This document shows, in pieces, positions 54,707 to 63,605 of a stretch of DNA of 64,000 bases. The first letter of the stretch is position 1; every line of letters starts with the position of its first letter. This DNA comes from Arthrobacter_E sp041360795 (GTDB lineage Bacteria; Actinomycetota; Actinomycetes; Actinomycetales; Micrococcaceae). The notes under the pieces were generated by a model. It saw only the letters and a program-made list of their open reading frames with translations, searched no databases and was not told where the DNA came from. The stretch is from NCBI RefSeq assembly GCF_041360795.1, contig NZ_JBFUPW010000001.1, forward strand, positions 1,426,001 through 1,490,000, given 5' to 3'. The position numbers and the translations under genes are program-made.

Positions 54707-55183
54707 ATGGCCGGCTTCTTCTCACGCATCCTCAGGTTGCTCGGCGCCACGCCGCGCCGCGCACCCGGTGTGCGGCGCGCTGCGCCCGCCGGATATCCCG
54801 GCGACTACCCCGGCGTCGTCGCGGTGCGCTACTCACCGCGGGCCGATGAACGGGCCGATCCGGGCGAGATCGTGTGGACCTGGGTCCCCTATGAAGAGGA
54901 CCACCGGCAGGGCAAGGACCGGCCCGTTCTCCTGGTGGGCGAGGACGGCCCGTGGCTGCTCGGCCTCATGCTGACGTCCAAAGACCGGAACAACGGCACG
55001 CATCGTGACGCGGCCTATGTGGACATCGGATCCGGTCCGTGGGATCGCGAAGGCCGGCCGAGTGAAGTCAAGGTCAACCGCGTGGTGCGTGTCAATCCTG
55101 CCGCGATCCGCCGCGAAGGCGCAGTGCTCGACAGGCGGCGATTCGCCCAGGTCAGCGAGGGCCTCCGCCGCGCCGGGCACTGA
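54707..55183 (+). CDS. PemK/MazF-like protein without antitoxin
   Basis: A 158-residue protein whose core (about 45-150) matches the PemK/MazF fold: ADPGEIVWTWVPYEEDHRQG, then DRPVLLVGEDGPWLLGLMLTS. Families of this kind are often sequence-specific mRNA interferases, but here no antitoxin gene lies next to it and the protein is conserved alone between lepA and rpsT. A non-toxin role is therefore likely. A TACGCT box 7 bases before the ATG suggests leaderless transcription. Confidence 0.75.
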   Translation: MAGFFSRILRLLGATPRRAPGVRRAAPAGYPGDYPGVVAVRYSPRADERADPGEIVWTWVPYEEDHRQGKDRPVLLVGEDGPWLLGLMLTSKDRNNGTHRDAAYVDIGSGPWDREGRPSEVKVNRVVRVNPAAIRREGAVLDRRRFAQVSEGLRRAGH

Positions 55184-55187
55184 GTTT

Positions 55188-55218
55188 TTGGCCATCGAGG
55201 CCGTGATTCTGCTAAAAT
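55188..55218 (+). promoter_or_regulatory. rpsT promoter
   Basis: TTGGCC (55188-55193) and TAAAAT (55213-55218) are separated by 19 bases, slightly long but the best candidate upstream of rpsT. It would leave an untranslated leader of about 120 bases, a place for S20 autoregulation, though I see no defined structure. Confidence 0.5.
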
Positions 55219-55347
55219 CATTTGCTGTGTGTCCGCACAGGTCGACGGACACTGATGATTGGCTGCCATAGGCATCCCCACGCCGCTCAGTCAATGGCCA
55301 ATCTGACGCCCTCTAGACCCATCCGTCATTACAAGAGAGTTCACTAA

Positions 55348-55608
55348 GTGGCTAACATCAAGTCTCAGAAGAAGCGCATCCTCACCAACGAGAAGGCTCG
55401 CCAGCGCAACGTCGCTGTCAAGTCTGAGCTCAAGACCCTCATCAAGACCGTCAACGAGGCGGTTGAGGCTGGTAACAAGGATGCCGCTGAGTCCGCCGTG
55501 AAGGCGGCCAGCCGTAAGCTGGACAAGGCTGTCAGCAAGGGCGTCATTCACAAGAACAACGCTGCCAACCGCAAGTCCGCGATCAACAAGAAGGTCAGCG
55601 CTCTCTAA
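55348..55608 (+). CDS. rpsT: 30S ribosomal protein S20
   Basis: An 86-residue basic helical ribosomal protein. ANIKSQKKRILTNEKARQRN at the N-terminus and HKNNAANRKSAINKKV at the C-terminus are typical. GTG start. In the same order as other actinobacteria: lepA, rpsT and holA lie together but here rpsT is on the opposite strand. Confidence 0.95.
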   Translation: MANIKSQKKRILTNEKARQRNVAVKSELKTLIKTVNEAVEAGNKDAAESAVKAASRKLDKAVSKGVIHKNNAANRKSAINKKVSAL

Positions 55609-55662
55609 GAGAACCGCTGCGGCCGATCGCTGACGCGACAGGCTGACACCTCACTTGCTTCG

Positions 55663-55693
55663 GAGTGGCCGGTCCCCCAGGGACCGGCCACTC
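55663..55693. terminator. Terminator between rpsT and holA
   Basis: A perfect 14-base-pair stem (gagtggccggtccc with its complement) and a cca loop, followed by ttgcgtt, between converging genes. Confidence 0.8.
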
Positions 55694-55770
55694 TTGCGTT
55701 AAGCGTCACGACTTCTGACTCTTGTGTCCCACGATCCGGGACGCCGCCGTCGGCGGGCGACGCCCCGTCC

Positions 55771-56763
55771 TCAACGGCTCTGGACGGACGAGGCCACCAA
55801 GTGCACCACGCGCTCGACGGCGTACACCGGATCCCGGGACAGGCCCTTCACCTGAGCATCGGCCTCGGCCACCGCGCGGACACAGAGTCTCAGCTGTTCC
55901 GGCGTCCAGCGGCGGACATCCCGTTGGGCCTGCTCCACGAGCCACGGCTGCATTCCCAGATCACGCGCCACCTGGGCGGCGGAGCCGCGGCTGCCCGCGA
56001 CACGGGCGAGGGTGCGCAGCTTGGCGGCCAGCGCGGCGACGAGCGGCACGGGGTCCGCGCCGGAGTCCAGGGCGTACCGCAGGGTCGCGAGGGCCCCGGC
56101 CGCATCGCCGGCGAGGGCGGCGTCGGCGACCTTGAAGGAAGTCGCCTCGATCCGGCCGCCGTAGTACTTCTCCACGTCGTCCGCAGTGACCGTGCCCGTG
56201 GTGTCTTCGATGAGCTGGACACACGCCGCGGCCAGTTCGGCCGTCTGAGAGCCGACGGCGTTGACCAGTGCCACCACGGCGGGACCTTCAATGCGACGGC
56301 TCGCCGCCCGGAACTCAGAGGTGACGAAGGCGTTCTTGTCGGTGTCACGCTTCAGCGGCTGGCAATCGACGACGGGCCAACGGGATTTCACGGCGTCCAG
56401 CAGCTTCTTGCCCCGGTTGCCGCCGCCATGCCGCAGCACGACGACGGCGTCCTCCGCCCCTGATACGGCCAGCTCGAGTGCGTCGGTGAGGAAGGCGTCG
56501 TTCATGGCTTCCAGCCTGGACACCTCGATGAGTTTGAATTCGCCGAACAGTGACGGACTGCACGCCATCAGGAGCGCCCCGGGCTGGTATTCCGAGGCGT
56601 CGAAGGTGGTCAGCTCCAGATCCGGGTGCACCTGACGGAGCTGGCTGCGCAGCAGATCCCGGGCACGCTGGGCGAAGTACTCCTCGGGGCCGGAGAGGAG
56701 GATCAGCGGTGCGGGCTGGATGTCTCGCCAGTTCAAGGCGGTGGATGCGGCGGCCTTCGCCAT
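55771..56763 (-). CDS. holA: DNA polymerase III subunit delta
   Basis: A 330-residue clamp-loader subunit that opens the beta clamp. The N-terminal clamp-binding part has LILLSGPEEYFAQRARDLL and the conserved SPSLFGEFKLIEV, AEDAVVVLRHGGGNRGKKLLD, with helical domains after about 210 (VADAALAGDAAGALATLR). The ATG at 56763 has ggagatcacc upstream and begins 121 bases after the small gene at 56885-57094 in the same direction. Confidence 0.92.
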   Translation of the reverse strand: MAKAAASTALNWRDIQPAPLILLSGPEEYFAQRARDLLRSQLRQVHPDLELTTFDASEYQPGALLMACSPSLFGEFKLIEVSRLEAMNDAFLTDALELAVSGAEDAVVVLRHGGGNRGKKLLDAVKSRWPVVDCQPLKRDTDKNAFVTSEFRAASRRIEGPAVVALVNAVGSQTAELAAACVQLIEDTTGTVTADDVEKYYGGRIEATSFKVADAALAGDAAGALATLRYALDSGADPVPLVAALAAKLRTLARVAGSRGSAAQVARDLGMQPWLVEQAQRDVRRWTPEQLRLCVRAVAEADAQVKGLSRDPVYAVERVVHLVASSVQSR

Positions 56764-56884
56764 CGAGGTGATCTCCCTGCTGTTTTCGGCTTGTCGGCTC
56801 CTCAGCATCGTATCGTGACCGGGGCGGGCGAGGCCTCGCGGCGAGGGGTTCGCGGCCGTGATCCGAAACCGGTCCAGTGCTGTC

Positions 56885-57094
56885 TCAGCCGTCGCTCAAC
56901 CGGGATTCCAGCTCGGCGATCCTCCGCTCCAGATATTCGAGGTATTCGATCACGTAGGCGTCCTTGGCTTCCATGCGATCAAGCCGAGGAAGGATGAGCT
57001 GCACGTTTCCGTTCATCGGAGCCACCAGAGGGTGGGCCGCGTCGATGGCGTTCAGGGCGGCGCGCAGAGGGCTGTTCTCGTCACGATGAGTCAT
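56885..57094 (-). CDS. Small coiled-coil protein
   Basis: A 69-residue acidic protein with a coiled-coil end (YVIEYLEYLERRIAELESRL) and a short central segment (NGNVQLILPRLDRMEAKDAY). Its ATG overlaps the comEC stop by four bases, and agggtg lies upstream, which strongly supports that it is real and cotranslated. No family recognised. Confidence 0.7.
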   Translation of the reverse strand: MTHRDENSPLRAALNAIDAAHPLVAPMNGNVQLILPRLDRMEAKDAYVIEYLEYLERRIAELESRLSDG

Positions 57095-58866
57095 GATTGC
57101 ACCCTATCCACCTTTGGCGAGGCCCGGGCCCTCCCGTCTCGCAGGAATGCATGAACCCGACGGTAGAAACCCAGGACCGCCCGCGGATGGGCGACCACCC
57201 ACAGCAACCCCACCTGACATGCCCCGAACGCCGTCATCGTGATCAGCCCCAGAGCCCCCGGAGGCCAGTCCACGAGAGCTCCAGGCATGCTGCCCACTCC
57301 CTGTGCGATCATCCAGATCCCCCGCGTCGCCACCCCGGTCCAGCCGACCAGGATCCCGCTGACCGGACCCGGCACCACGGCCAGAACCAGAGCCGCCGTG
57401 CCCAACAATGTCACCGGGGCCACCAAAGGAGCCGTCAGCGCGTTGGCGAGCATCGAATACGGCGTCAGCTGCGGCTGGATCAGCACGAGCAGCGGCGCAC
57501 AGGCCAGGTTCGCGGCCAAGGGAATCGCCAGTCCCAGCGCCACCACATACGGCATCCACCGAGCCAGCCAGCGGGCCAGGCCCTGAGCAGAGACCAGGAT
57601 CCCCGCCGTCGCCACCACCGACAGCGCGAACCCCAGGTCCCAGGCCAGCCACGGCTCGGCCAGCAAGAGACCCGAAGCGCTCACACACAACAGCGGAAGC
57701 CCTCGGCCCTGATGACCGCTCATCATGACCGTCAGACCCGCAGCGGACATCACCACCGCCCGCAAGACACTCGAGTCCGGCCCCACCAACGCACCAAACG
57801 CCGCCAGGGAGAGTATGGACAGCACCATCACGACCGCACGGCCCACCCGCAAGCTCCGCAGCATCAGCACCACGGAGGCGAACACCACACTGCAATTCGC
57901 GCCGGAGACCGCGGTCAGGTGTGTCAGGCCTGTGGTGGCCATCACGGCCGCGGACTCCGGCGTCTGGCGGCCGCGGTCACCGATCACCATACCGTCGAGC
58001 AAGGCGCCCGGCTCACCCGGAATGGCGCGGCTTCTCTCGAGGAATTCCTGCCGGAGCCGCGACACGGCATCTTCGAAGACCGACGGGGCCGTCACCAGCC
58101 GGGGCCTCCCCACGGCCGTTCCGGACAGCGACCCCGGGCGCCCGTCCCGTTCCTTGACCCGGAGCGTCAGCTCCAGTTCCTGCCCGTAACGGACCGCAGC
58201 GCAGACACCCTGGCACTGGACGTCGACCGGAAGATCCAGGCCCTGCCACGTCGCCCCGTGGCGGATCCGCTGGAGCCGCGCGATGAACCGGCAACCCTGT
58301 CTGCACGGCGAGGCCTCCTGCGCGCCGGCAGCATCTTGCGGTCGAGGATCCGGCACCTGACCGAAGCCCGGCGGGAGCGCCTCGGGATGCCCTGCGACCT
58401 GGGCGATGACACTGATCGCCTGGCGGTCCCGCATCTCGTCCCACACGTGACGAGAACCAGGGTCGGCCATCCGCGCGAGGCCGAGGACGCAGCCCACCAG
58501 GGCCGCGACGGTCGCGAGAACCAGGCACGCCCCGATGCTCCTGCTCCGCGGCGAAGGCGACGCCGAGCACCGTCGCCGGGAGGAATCAAACCGAGTGAGA
58601 AGAAACCAGCACAGCCCGACGGCGCCGAGCAGCACCGCCCCCATGACGGCCAGGAGGCGCAACAGTGCATCATTGCGGGCCGCGGTCACCGCGCCCACCG
58701 TCCACAGCAGGCAGAGCGCGGGGACCAGCCGCACGTCGTGAGCCGCCTCCCGGAGCAGGAGACGCCTTTCCACCTGCTTGTCGTGGGCGCGAAACGCCGC
58801 GCGCGCGGCAGCGAGCCACCGTGCCGCGCCCGGCCCGGCACGCTTCAGGAAATCCGCAACGTCCAT
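57091..58866 (-). CDS. comEC: ComEC/Rec2 family competence protein
   Basis: A 591-residue polytopic protein with the ComEC competence domain, the channel that brings single-stranded DNA through the membrane. After two N-terminal membrane segments and a soluble OB-like region come IPGEPGALLDGMVIGDR, MATTGLTHLTAVSGANCSVV (family signature near residue 310) and about eight further membrane segments. The C-terminal metallo-beta-lactamase domain found in Bacillus ComEC is absent; the protein ends shortly after the last segments, as in mycobacteria. The ATG at 58866 follows the comEA stop by two bases. Confidence 0.9.
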   Translation of the reverse strand: MDVADFLKRAGPGAARWLAAARAAFRAHDKQVERRLLLREAAHDVRLVPALCLLWTVGAVTAARNDALLRLLAVMGAVLLGAVGLCWFLLTRFDSSRRRCSASPSPRSRSIGACLVLATVAALVGCVLGLARMADPGSRHVWDEMRDRQAISVIAQVAGHPEALPPGFGQVPDPRPQDAAGAQEASPCRQGCRFIARLQRIRHGATWQGLDLPVDVQCQGVCAAVRYGQELELTLRVKERDGRPGSLSGTAVGRPRLVTAPSVFEDAVSRLRQEFLERSRAIPGEPGALLDGMVIGDRGRQTPESAAVMATTGLTHLTAVSGANCSVVFASVVLMLRSLRVGRAVVMVLSILSLAAFGALVGPDSSVLRAVVMSAAGLTVMMSGHQGRGLPLLCVSASGLLLAEPWLAWDLGFALSVVATAGILVSAQGLARWLARWMPYVVALGLAIPLAANLACAPLLVLIQPQLTPYSMLANALTAPLVAPVTLLGTAALVLAVVPGPVSGILVGWTGVATRGIWMIAQGVGSMPGALVDWPPGALGLITMTAFGACQVGLLWVVAHPRAVLGFYRRVHAFLRDGRARASPKVDRVQS

Positions 58867-58868
58867 GG

Positions 58869-59684
58869 TCAGCCGTCGAGCACGATCAAAGGCGTCAGCT
58901 GCTCCAGAAGCCGCGGCCCGATGCCGTCCACCGCGTCCAGGTCCTCGATCTTCGTGAAGGATCCGTGCTGTTCCCGCCACGCGATGATCCGGTCCGCGAG
59001 CACCTTCCCGACCCGTGGCAAGGTCATGAGCTGCTCTTCCGAGGCCGTGTTGAGGTGCACGGGGGCGGCCTGGCTCCCACGGGGCTGCTCGGAGTTTCTG
59101 GTCTCGCCGGCCACCCCGGCGCCCCCGGCCTGGCCGTCCCCGGGCCCCGCCGCGCTTTCACCCTGCTGCGGAACATGGACCTTGTGACCGTCCTGGAGCG
59201 GTTCTGCCAGGTTCAATGCGTCCAGCTCCGCGGTGTCCAACGCCCCGCCGGCCTTCTCGATGGCCTGAAACACCCGTGCGCCGGCGGGCAGCCGGACGAT
59301 GCCAGGATGCCTCACGGCGCCGGAGACGTGCACGACGAGCGGGGCGGACGTCCCGGCAGAGTCGGGGGTTTCCGCACCCGAGGGCCGGGCCGAGGGCGTG
59401 GAACGGAGGGGCGCCACAGTGCCGTGCGGCGCGGGTGGAGGCTCCGGGACCGACTGACCCGGGGCCGAGGCCGTGACCGCCCACCAGGCGCCCAGCAGCG
59501 CGACGAGGCACAGCGCCGTCGTCGTCAGGGCCCTGAGACTGATCCGCCAGCGGAAGCGGCCACGGCGATGAAGCCGCCGGCGGTCGGCGAGAGTGAGCGC
59601 CGGTTCCGGAGAGGCCGGATCGGCGACGCCGGGCGGCTCCGGGAGGATCCGTTCCAGGCGACCCTGGGCATCGGACGAGGTCAT
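58869..59684 (-). CDS. comEA: Competence protein ComEA
   Basis: A 271-residue DNA receptor. A cytoplasmic N-terminus with a membrane segment (about 50-70) precedes a Pro/Ala/Ser-rich linker, an SLBB domain (VVHVSGAVRHPGIVRLPAGA) and a C-terminal pair of helix-hairpin-helix motifs (LNTASEEQLMTLPRVGKVLA and IEDLDAVDGIGPRLLEQL) that bind double-stranded DNA. It is the first gene of comEA-comEC and could belong to a DNA-uptake apparatus, but no pilus genes lie in the window. Confidence 0.92.
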   Translation of the reverse strand: MTSSDAQGRLERILPEPPGVADPASPEPALTLADRRRLHRRGRFRWRISLRALTTTALCLVALLGAWWAVTASAPGQSVPEPPPAPHGTVAPLRSTPSARPSGAETPDSAGTSAPLVVHVSGAVRHPGIVRLPAGARVFQAIEKAGGALDTAELDALNLAEPLQDGHKVHVPQQGESAAGPGDGQAGGAGVAGETRNSEQPRGSQAAPVHLNTASEEQLMTLPRVGKVLADRIIAWREQHGSFTKIEDLDAVDGIGPRLLEQLTPLIVLDG

Positions 59685-59732
59685 CTCCCGAAGCTACTGC
59701 GGCACGTCCTCCTGGAACGGGCGCGGGAAGGT

Positions 59733-60761
59733 TTATGCGGACAACTCCCGCGGGGGCAGTTGTGCACTGACGATCGCCAGGACGCCGAGTCCCACATGGG
59801 CCGCCAGCACGGGCGGGAGGGTGCTGATCACCACGGGAGGCGCGGCCGGGAAAGCCTCAGTCAGACGTCCGGCCAGCTCTGAGGCGGCCTGGGGTGAGCC
59901 GAAGTGATGGACCGCGAGTCCGAGCGATTCCTCCGGGATGCTCTTCGCCGCGGCGCCCGCCACGTCCTCCAGCCGGGCCAATGCACGCGCGGCGGAGCGG
60001 ACCCTCTCCACCGGCACCACTTTGCCACCGGCGACGCCGAGGATGGGCTTGATGGCCAGCACAGTGCCCAGCCAGGACGCAGCGTTGCCGATCCTTCCGC
60101 CCCGGCGGAGCTGTTCCAGGGAGGGAACGTAGAAGTGGACGGTGCTTCCGGCCAGGGAGGCCTCGGCCCCGGCGGCCACGAGCTCCAGAGGCGCCCCCTG
60201 GCCGGCCAGCCCGCACGCCGTCTGGACGGCGAAGCCCTGGCACATGGCGGCGGTCCGGGAGTCGAGCACGTGCACCGGGACCCCGCATTCGGCGGCCGCG
60301 ATGCGCGCGGCGTCAACGGTTCCCGAGAGCTCCGCGGAAAGGTGCACGGACAGGATGGCCGAGTACCCGGCCGCCTCAAGGTCCCGATAGGCCGCGGCCA
60401 GCGTGGCCGGCGACGGCCGTGAGGTGCGGACCGTCTCCCCCATCGCCAGGGCCAGGCTGAGCCGCTCCGCCACACGCTCTTCACCCTCGGCGAGATCCGC
60501 GGAAGAGTAGATCTCCTCCCCCACCATCACCGGCATGGGCACGTGCCGGAACCAGTCCGGCGCCTGGTCCAGCCACGCTTGCGGAAGAGCAGCCGCGGAA
60601 TCGGTCACGACGGCGACCCGCACCGGCGGCGCGACGGGCTTCCGGGCGCGTCCGGCGCGGCCCTCCGCACGTCCGCCCTTGAAACCCGAAGAGCCGAGGG
60701 CACGGAGAGCCTCGAGACGCTCCAGCAAGCGTCCCCAGGTCCCGGCCCCCGGCTCCGGCAT
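59733..60761 (-). CDS. DegV family fatty-acid-binding protein
   Basis: A 342-residue DegV-fold protein, which binds a fatty acid for a kinase in phospholipid synthesis. VRVAVVTDSAAALPQAW marks the N-terminal domain after a 45-residue basic extension, and SRPSPATLAAAYRDLEAAGY, ILSVHLSAELSGTVDAARIA, HVLDSRTAAMCQGF and GNAASWLGTVLAIKPILGV are family motifs. It starts 10 bases after the leuS stop, so it may be expressed from the leuS transcript. Confidence 0.88.
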   Translation of the reverse strand: MPEPGAGTWGRLLERLEALRALGSSGFKGGRAEGRAGRARKPVAPPVRVAVVTDSAAALPQAWLDQAPDWFRHVPMPVMVGEEIYSSADLAEGEERVAERLSLALAMGETVRTSRPSPATLAAAYRDLEAAGYSAILSVHLSAELSGTVDAARIAAAECGVPVHVLDSRTAAMCQGFAVQTACGLAGQGAPLELVAAGAEASLAGSTVHFYVPSLEQLRRGGRIGNAASWLGTVLAIKPILGVAGGKVVPVERVRSAARALARLEDVAGAAAKSIPEESLGLAVHHFGSPQAASELAGRLTEAFPAAPPVVISTLPPVLAAHVGLGVLAIVSAQLPPRELSA

Positions 60762-60771
60762 CTCGTCCGGC

Positions 60772-63282
60772 CTAGGCGGGGACGATGTTCACGAGCTTGG
60801 GCGCCCGCACGATGACGGTCCGGATGTCCCGGCCGTCGAGGATCCGCTGCACGTTCTCCGAGGCCAGCGCCAGCTCACGCAGGGCGTCCTCGGTGATGTC
60901 GGCGGGCACCTCGAGGCGGTCGCGGACCTTGCCCTGGACCTGAACGACGGCGGTCGCCGTGTCCTGGACGAGGAGGGCCGGGTCGAAGGACGGCCACGCG
61001 GCGTTCGCCACGAACGGCTCACGGCCCAGCAGGCTCCACATGTCCTCCGCCGTGTAGGGCGCGAACAGGGACAGGATGACGGCCACGGTCTCGGAGGCCT
61101 CCCGCACCGCGGGATCCGCGGCGCCGGCCCCGGAGTCGATCACCTTGCGGGTCGCGTTGACCAGCTCCATGAGGCGGGCCACCACCACGTTGAACTTGTT
61201 CGCGGCCAGCAGCTCCTCGGCGTCGGCGATGGTCCGGTGCGTCACGGCACGCAGAGCCTTGTCGCCCTGCTCCGGGGCCGCACCCGGCTCGCTGGTGACG
61301 TCCTGCGCGAGGCGCCAGGCGCGGGCCAGGAACTTCGCCGAGCCGGACGGCGAGACGTCGGCCCAGTCGACGTCGTCCTCCGGCGGGGAGGCGAACACCA
61401 TGGTGAGGCGCACGGCGTCGACACCGAACTTGTCCAGCTGCTCACTCAGGTCCACGCCGTTGCCCAGCGACTTGCTCATGGCTTTGCCGCCGTTGAGCAC
61501 CTGTCCCTGGTTCAGGAGCGCGGTGAAGGGCTCCGTGGTCTCCAGCATGCCCAGGTCATGGATGACCTTGGTGAAGAAGCGGGAGTACAGCAGGTGGAGG
61601 ATGGCGTGCTCGACGCCGCCCACGTACTGGCCGACCGGCATCCAGGTGTTGACAGCCTCCGGATCGAAGGGACCCTCGGTGTAGTCCGGCGAGGTGAACC
61701 GCAGGAAGTACCAGGAGGAATCCACGAAGGTGTCCATGGTGTCGCTGTCTCGGCGCGCCGGTCCCCCGCACTCAGGGCAGGTGACGTTGACCCATGCCTC
61801 GGCCGCGGCCAGCGGCGACGTGCCCTTGGGCGCCAGGTCCTCACCGCGCAGATCGTCCGGGAGGCGGACCGGCAGGTCCTCGTCCGGCACGGGCACCTCA
61901 CCGCAGGATTCGCAGTGGATGATCGGGATCGGCGTGCCCCAGAAGCGCTGACGGCTCAGCAGCCAGTCGCGCAGGCGGAAGTTCACATAGCCCTCACCGG
62001 TTCCCAGGCGCTCCAGGATGGCGATGGCGGCCGGAATGGCTTCGGCCTTGCTCAGGCCGTCCAGCTCACCGGAGTTGATGAGCGTGCCTTCGCCGGTGGC
62101 CGCGACGCCGGTCTCCGCCGGGTTCTCCTCGCCGGTCTCCAGCACGGGGCGGACGGGGATGCCGAATGCCTTGGCGAAGTCCAGGTCACGCTGATCGTGC
62201 GCGGGAACGGCCATGATCGCTCCGGTGCCGTAGTCGGCCAGGACGTAGTCGGCGGCCCACACGGGCAGCTTCTCGCCGTTGAGCGGGTTGATCGCGTAGC
62301 GGCCCGTGAACACACCGGTCTTGGGGCGCTCGGTGGACTGGCGCTCGATCTCGGAGAGTGCCTTGACCTGCTCGCGGTAGGCGTCCAGGGCCTCCGCGTG
62401 CTTCGGGGCGACCAGCTCGACCGCCAGATCGGAATCCGCGGCCACGACGAAGAACGTGGCGCCGTACAGCGTGTCCGGACGGGTGGTGAAGACGGTGGTC
62501 TCGCGCTCGGGCTTGTCCCCCGCTGCTTCGATCACGAAGCGCACGTGGGCGCCTTCGGAGCGGCCGATCCAGTTCTTCTGCATGGCCAGCACACGCTCGG
62601 GCCAGTGGCCCTCCAGCTGGTCCATGTCATCGAGCAGCCGCTGCGCGTAATCGGTGATCTTGAAGTACCACTGGTTCAGGGACTTCTTCGTCACCGGGGT
62701 GCCGCACCGCTCGCAGGCGCCGTTGATGACCTGTTCGTTGGCCAGGACCGTCTGGTCCTTCGGGCACCAGTTGACGGGAGAGTCCTTGCGGTAGGCCAGG
62801 CCCTTCTCGTAGAAGCGCTTGAACAGCCACTGGGTCCAGCGGTAGTACTCGGGGTCCGAGGTCTGCAGACGACGGGTCCAGTCCGCGGAGATGGCGTACC
62901 GTTTGAAGGACGCGGCCTGGGTGTCGATGTTGGTGTAAGTCCACTCGCTCGGGTGGGCGTTGCGCTTGATCGCAGCGTTCTCGGCGGGCAGGCCGAAGGA
63001 GTCCCAGCCGATGGGGTGTAGGACGTCGTAGCCCTTCAGGCGCCAGTACCGGGACACCACGTCACCCATGGCGAAGGCCTCGGCATGGCCCATGTGGAGG
63101 TCGCCGGACGGGTACGGGAACATATCCAGGACGTAGCGGCGTTCGCGCGATCCGTCGTCGAGGGGGGCGAACTGGGGGTTCTCCTCCCAGGCCTTGGCCC
63201 ACACGGCCTCGATGGCGGCGAAGTCATAGCCACGCTCGCGCGCGGACTCACCGCCCACGGTCTGTTCAGCTTCTACGCTCAC
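60772..63282 (-). CDS. leuS: Leucyl-tRNA synthetase
   Basis: An 836-residue class I synthetase. The ATP-binding HIGH motif is YPSGDLHMGHAEAF near residue 62, the editing domain lies at about 230-420 (TRPDTLYGATFFVVAADSDL, then MAVPAHDQRDLDFA), and KMSKS appears as GGKAMSKSLGNGV near 602. The C-terminal anticodon and tail domains are complete. The GTG at 63282 gives the normal length; a longer open frame upstream covers the leader. The leader contains a leucine-codon peptide (63460-63486) and a terminator-like structure (63348-63400), suggesting attenuation. Confidence 0.95.
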   Translation of the reverse strand: MSVEAEQTVGGESARERGYDFAAIEAVWAKAWEENPQFAPLDDGSRERRYVLDMFPYPSGDLHMGHAEAFAMGDVVSRYWRLKGYDVLHPIGWDSFGLPAENAAIKRNAHPSEWTYTNIDTQAASFKRYAISADWTRRLQTSDPEYYRWTQWLFKRFYEKGLAYRKDSPVNWCPKDQTVLANEQVINGACERCGTPVTKKSLNQWYFKITDYAQRLLDDMDQLEGHWPERVLAMQKNWIGRSEGAHVRFVIEAAGDKPERETTVFTTRPDTLYGATFFVVAADSDLAVELVAPKHAEALDAYREQVKALSEIERQSTERPKTGVFTGRYAINPLNGEKLPVWAADYVLADYGTGAIMAVPAHDQRDLDFAKAFGIPVRPVLETGEENPAETGVAATGEGTLINSGELDGLSKAEAIPAAIAILERLGTGEGYVNFRLRDWLLSRQRFWGTPIPIIHCESCGEVPVPDEDLPVRLPDDLRGEDLAPKGTSPLAAAEAWVNVTCPECGGPARRDSDTMDTFVDSSWYFLRFTSPDYTEGPFDPEAVNTWMPVGQYVGGVEHAILHLLYSRFFTKVIHDLGMLETTEPFTALLNQGQVLNGGKAMSKSLGNGVDLSEQLDKFGVDAVRLTMVFASPPEDDVDWADVSPSGSAKFLARAWRLAQDVTSEPGAAPEQGDKALRAVTHRTIADAEELLAANKFNVVVARLMELVNATRKVIDSGAGAADPAVREASETVAVILSLFAPYTAEDMWSLLGREPFVANAAWPSFDPALLVQDTATAVVQVQGKVRDRLEVPADITEDALRELALASENVQRILDGRDIRTVIVRAPKLVNIVPA

Positions 63283-63347
63283 TCTTTGCTCTCTCACCTT
63301 CGGCGCTCCGGCATCGTTCCAGCCACGCTCATCCACTCCACACACAC

Positions 63348-63400
63348 AAAAGCCCCTCAACCCGCGACGACAGCCCGGCTGTCGGAAGGGTTCAAGGGGC
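63348..63400 (-). terminator. Terminator-like structure in the leuS leader
   Basis: On the minus strand GCCCCTTGAACCC and GGGTTGAGGGGC pair (arms 63388-63400 and 63352-63363), enclosing a 7-base-pair hairpin (GACAGCC/GGCTGTC, 63369-63383), followed by TTTT. Immediately before it GGACGGC (63402-63408) is complementary to GCCGTCC (63454-63460), which overlaps the stop of the leader peptide. This is the arrangement expected of an attenuator, though the antiterminator pairing is not fully proven. Confidence 0.65.
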
Positions 63401-63459
63401 GGCCGTCCACATCGGAACACCACGTCGGAACTGTGTGCGGACGCGGCGCCGAGGGACGG

Positions 63460-63486
63460 CTAGCTAAGCAGAAGGATTGCGTGCAT
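63460..63486 (-). promoter_or_regulatory. leuS leader peptide (leucine attenuation)
   Basis: An 8-codon frame on the minus strand reads MHAILLLS with a TAG stop. It holds three consecutive Leu codons (CTT CTG CTT at 63474-63466). A TAAAGT -10 box (63499-63494) ends 7 bases before the ATG, so translation would start at or near the mRNA 5' end. The peptide is similar to the leuA leader (MHAGLLLLS...), suggesting the same control. Confidence 0.72.
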
Positions 63487-63547
63487 ACCCTCCACTTTAC
63501 CGCACGGTTCCACCCCGCTGCGCGGCACGGTGGTCCGCACCACGAAA

Positions 63548-63585
63548 GAGGCCGCGCACCGCCCCTGCGGGCGATGCGCGGCCTC
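63548..63585 (-). terminator. Terminator of glpK
   Basis: A stem of 11 base pairs (gaggccgcgca with its complement) with an inner inverted repeat (gcccctgcgggc), followed on the minus strand by ctttcg. It ends the glpK transcript just before the leuS leader. Confidence 0.75.
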
Positions 63586-63605
63586 TCTCCGTCGTGGCGG
63601 AGGAC

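Noticed and set aside
54707..55183. Toxin-antitoxin module
   Set aside because: No antitoxin-size gene is adjacent on the same strand, so only the single PemK-like protein is reported.
63283..63605. T-box riboswitch upstream of leuS
   Set aside because: I could not find the conserved T-box sequence or specifier loop; the leader peptide explains the terminator-like structure better.
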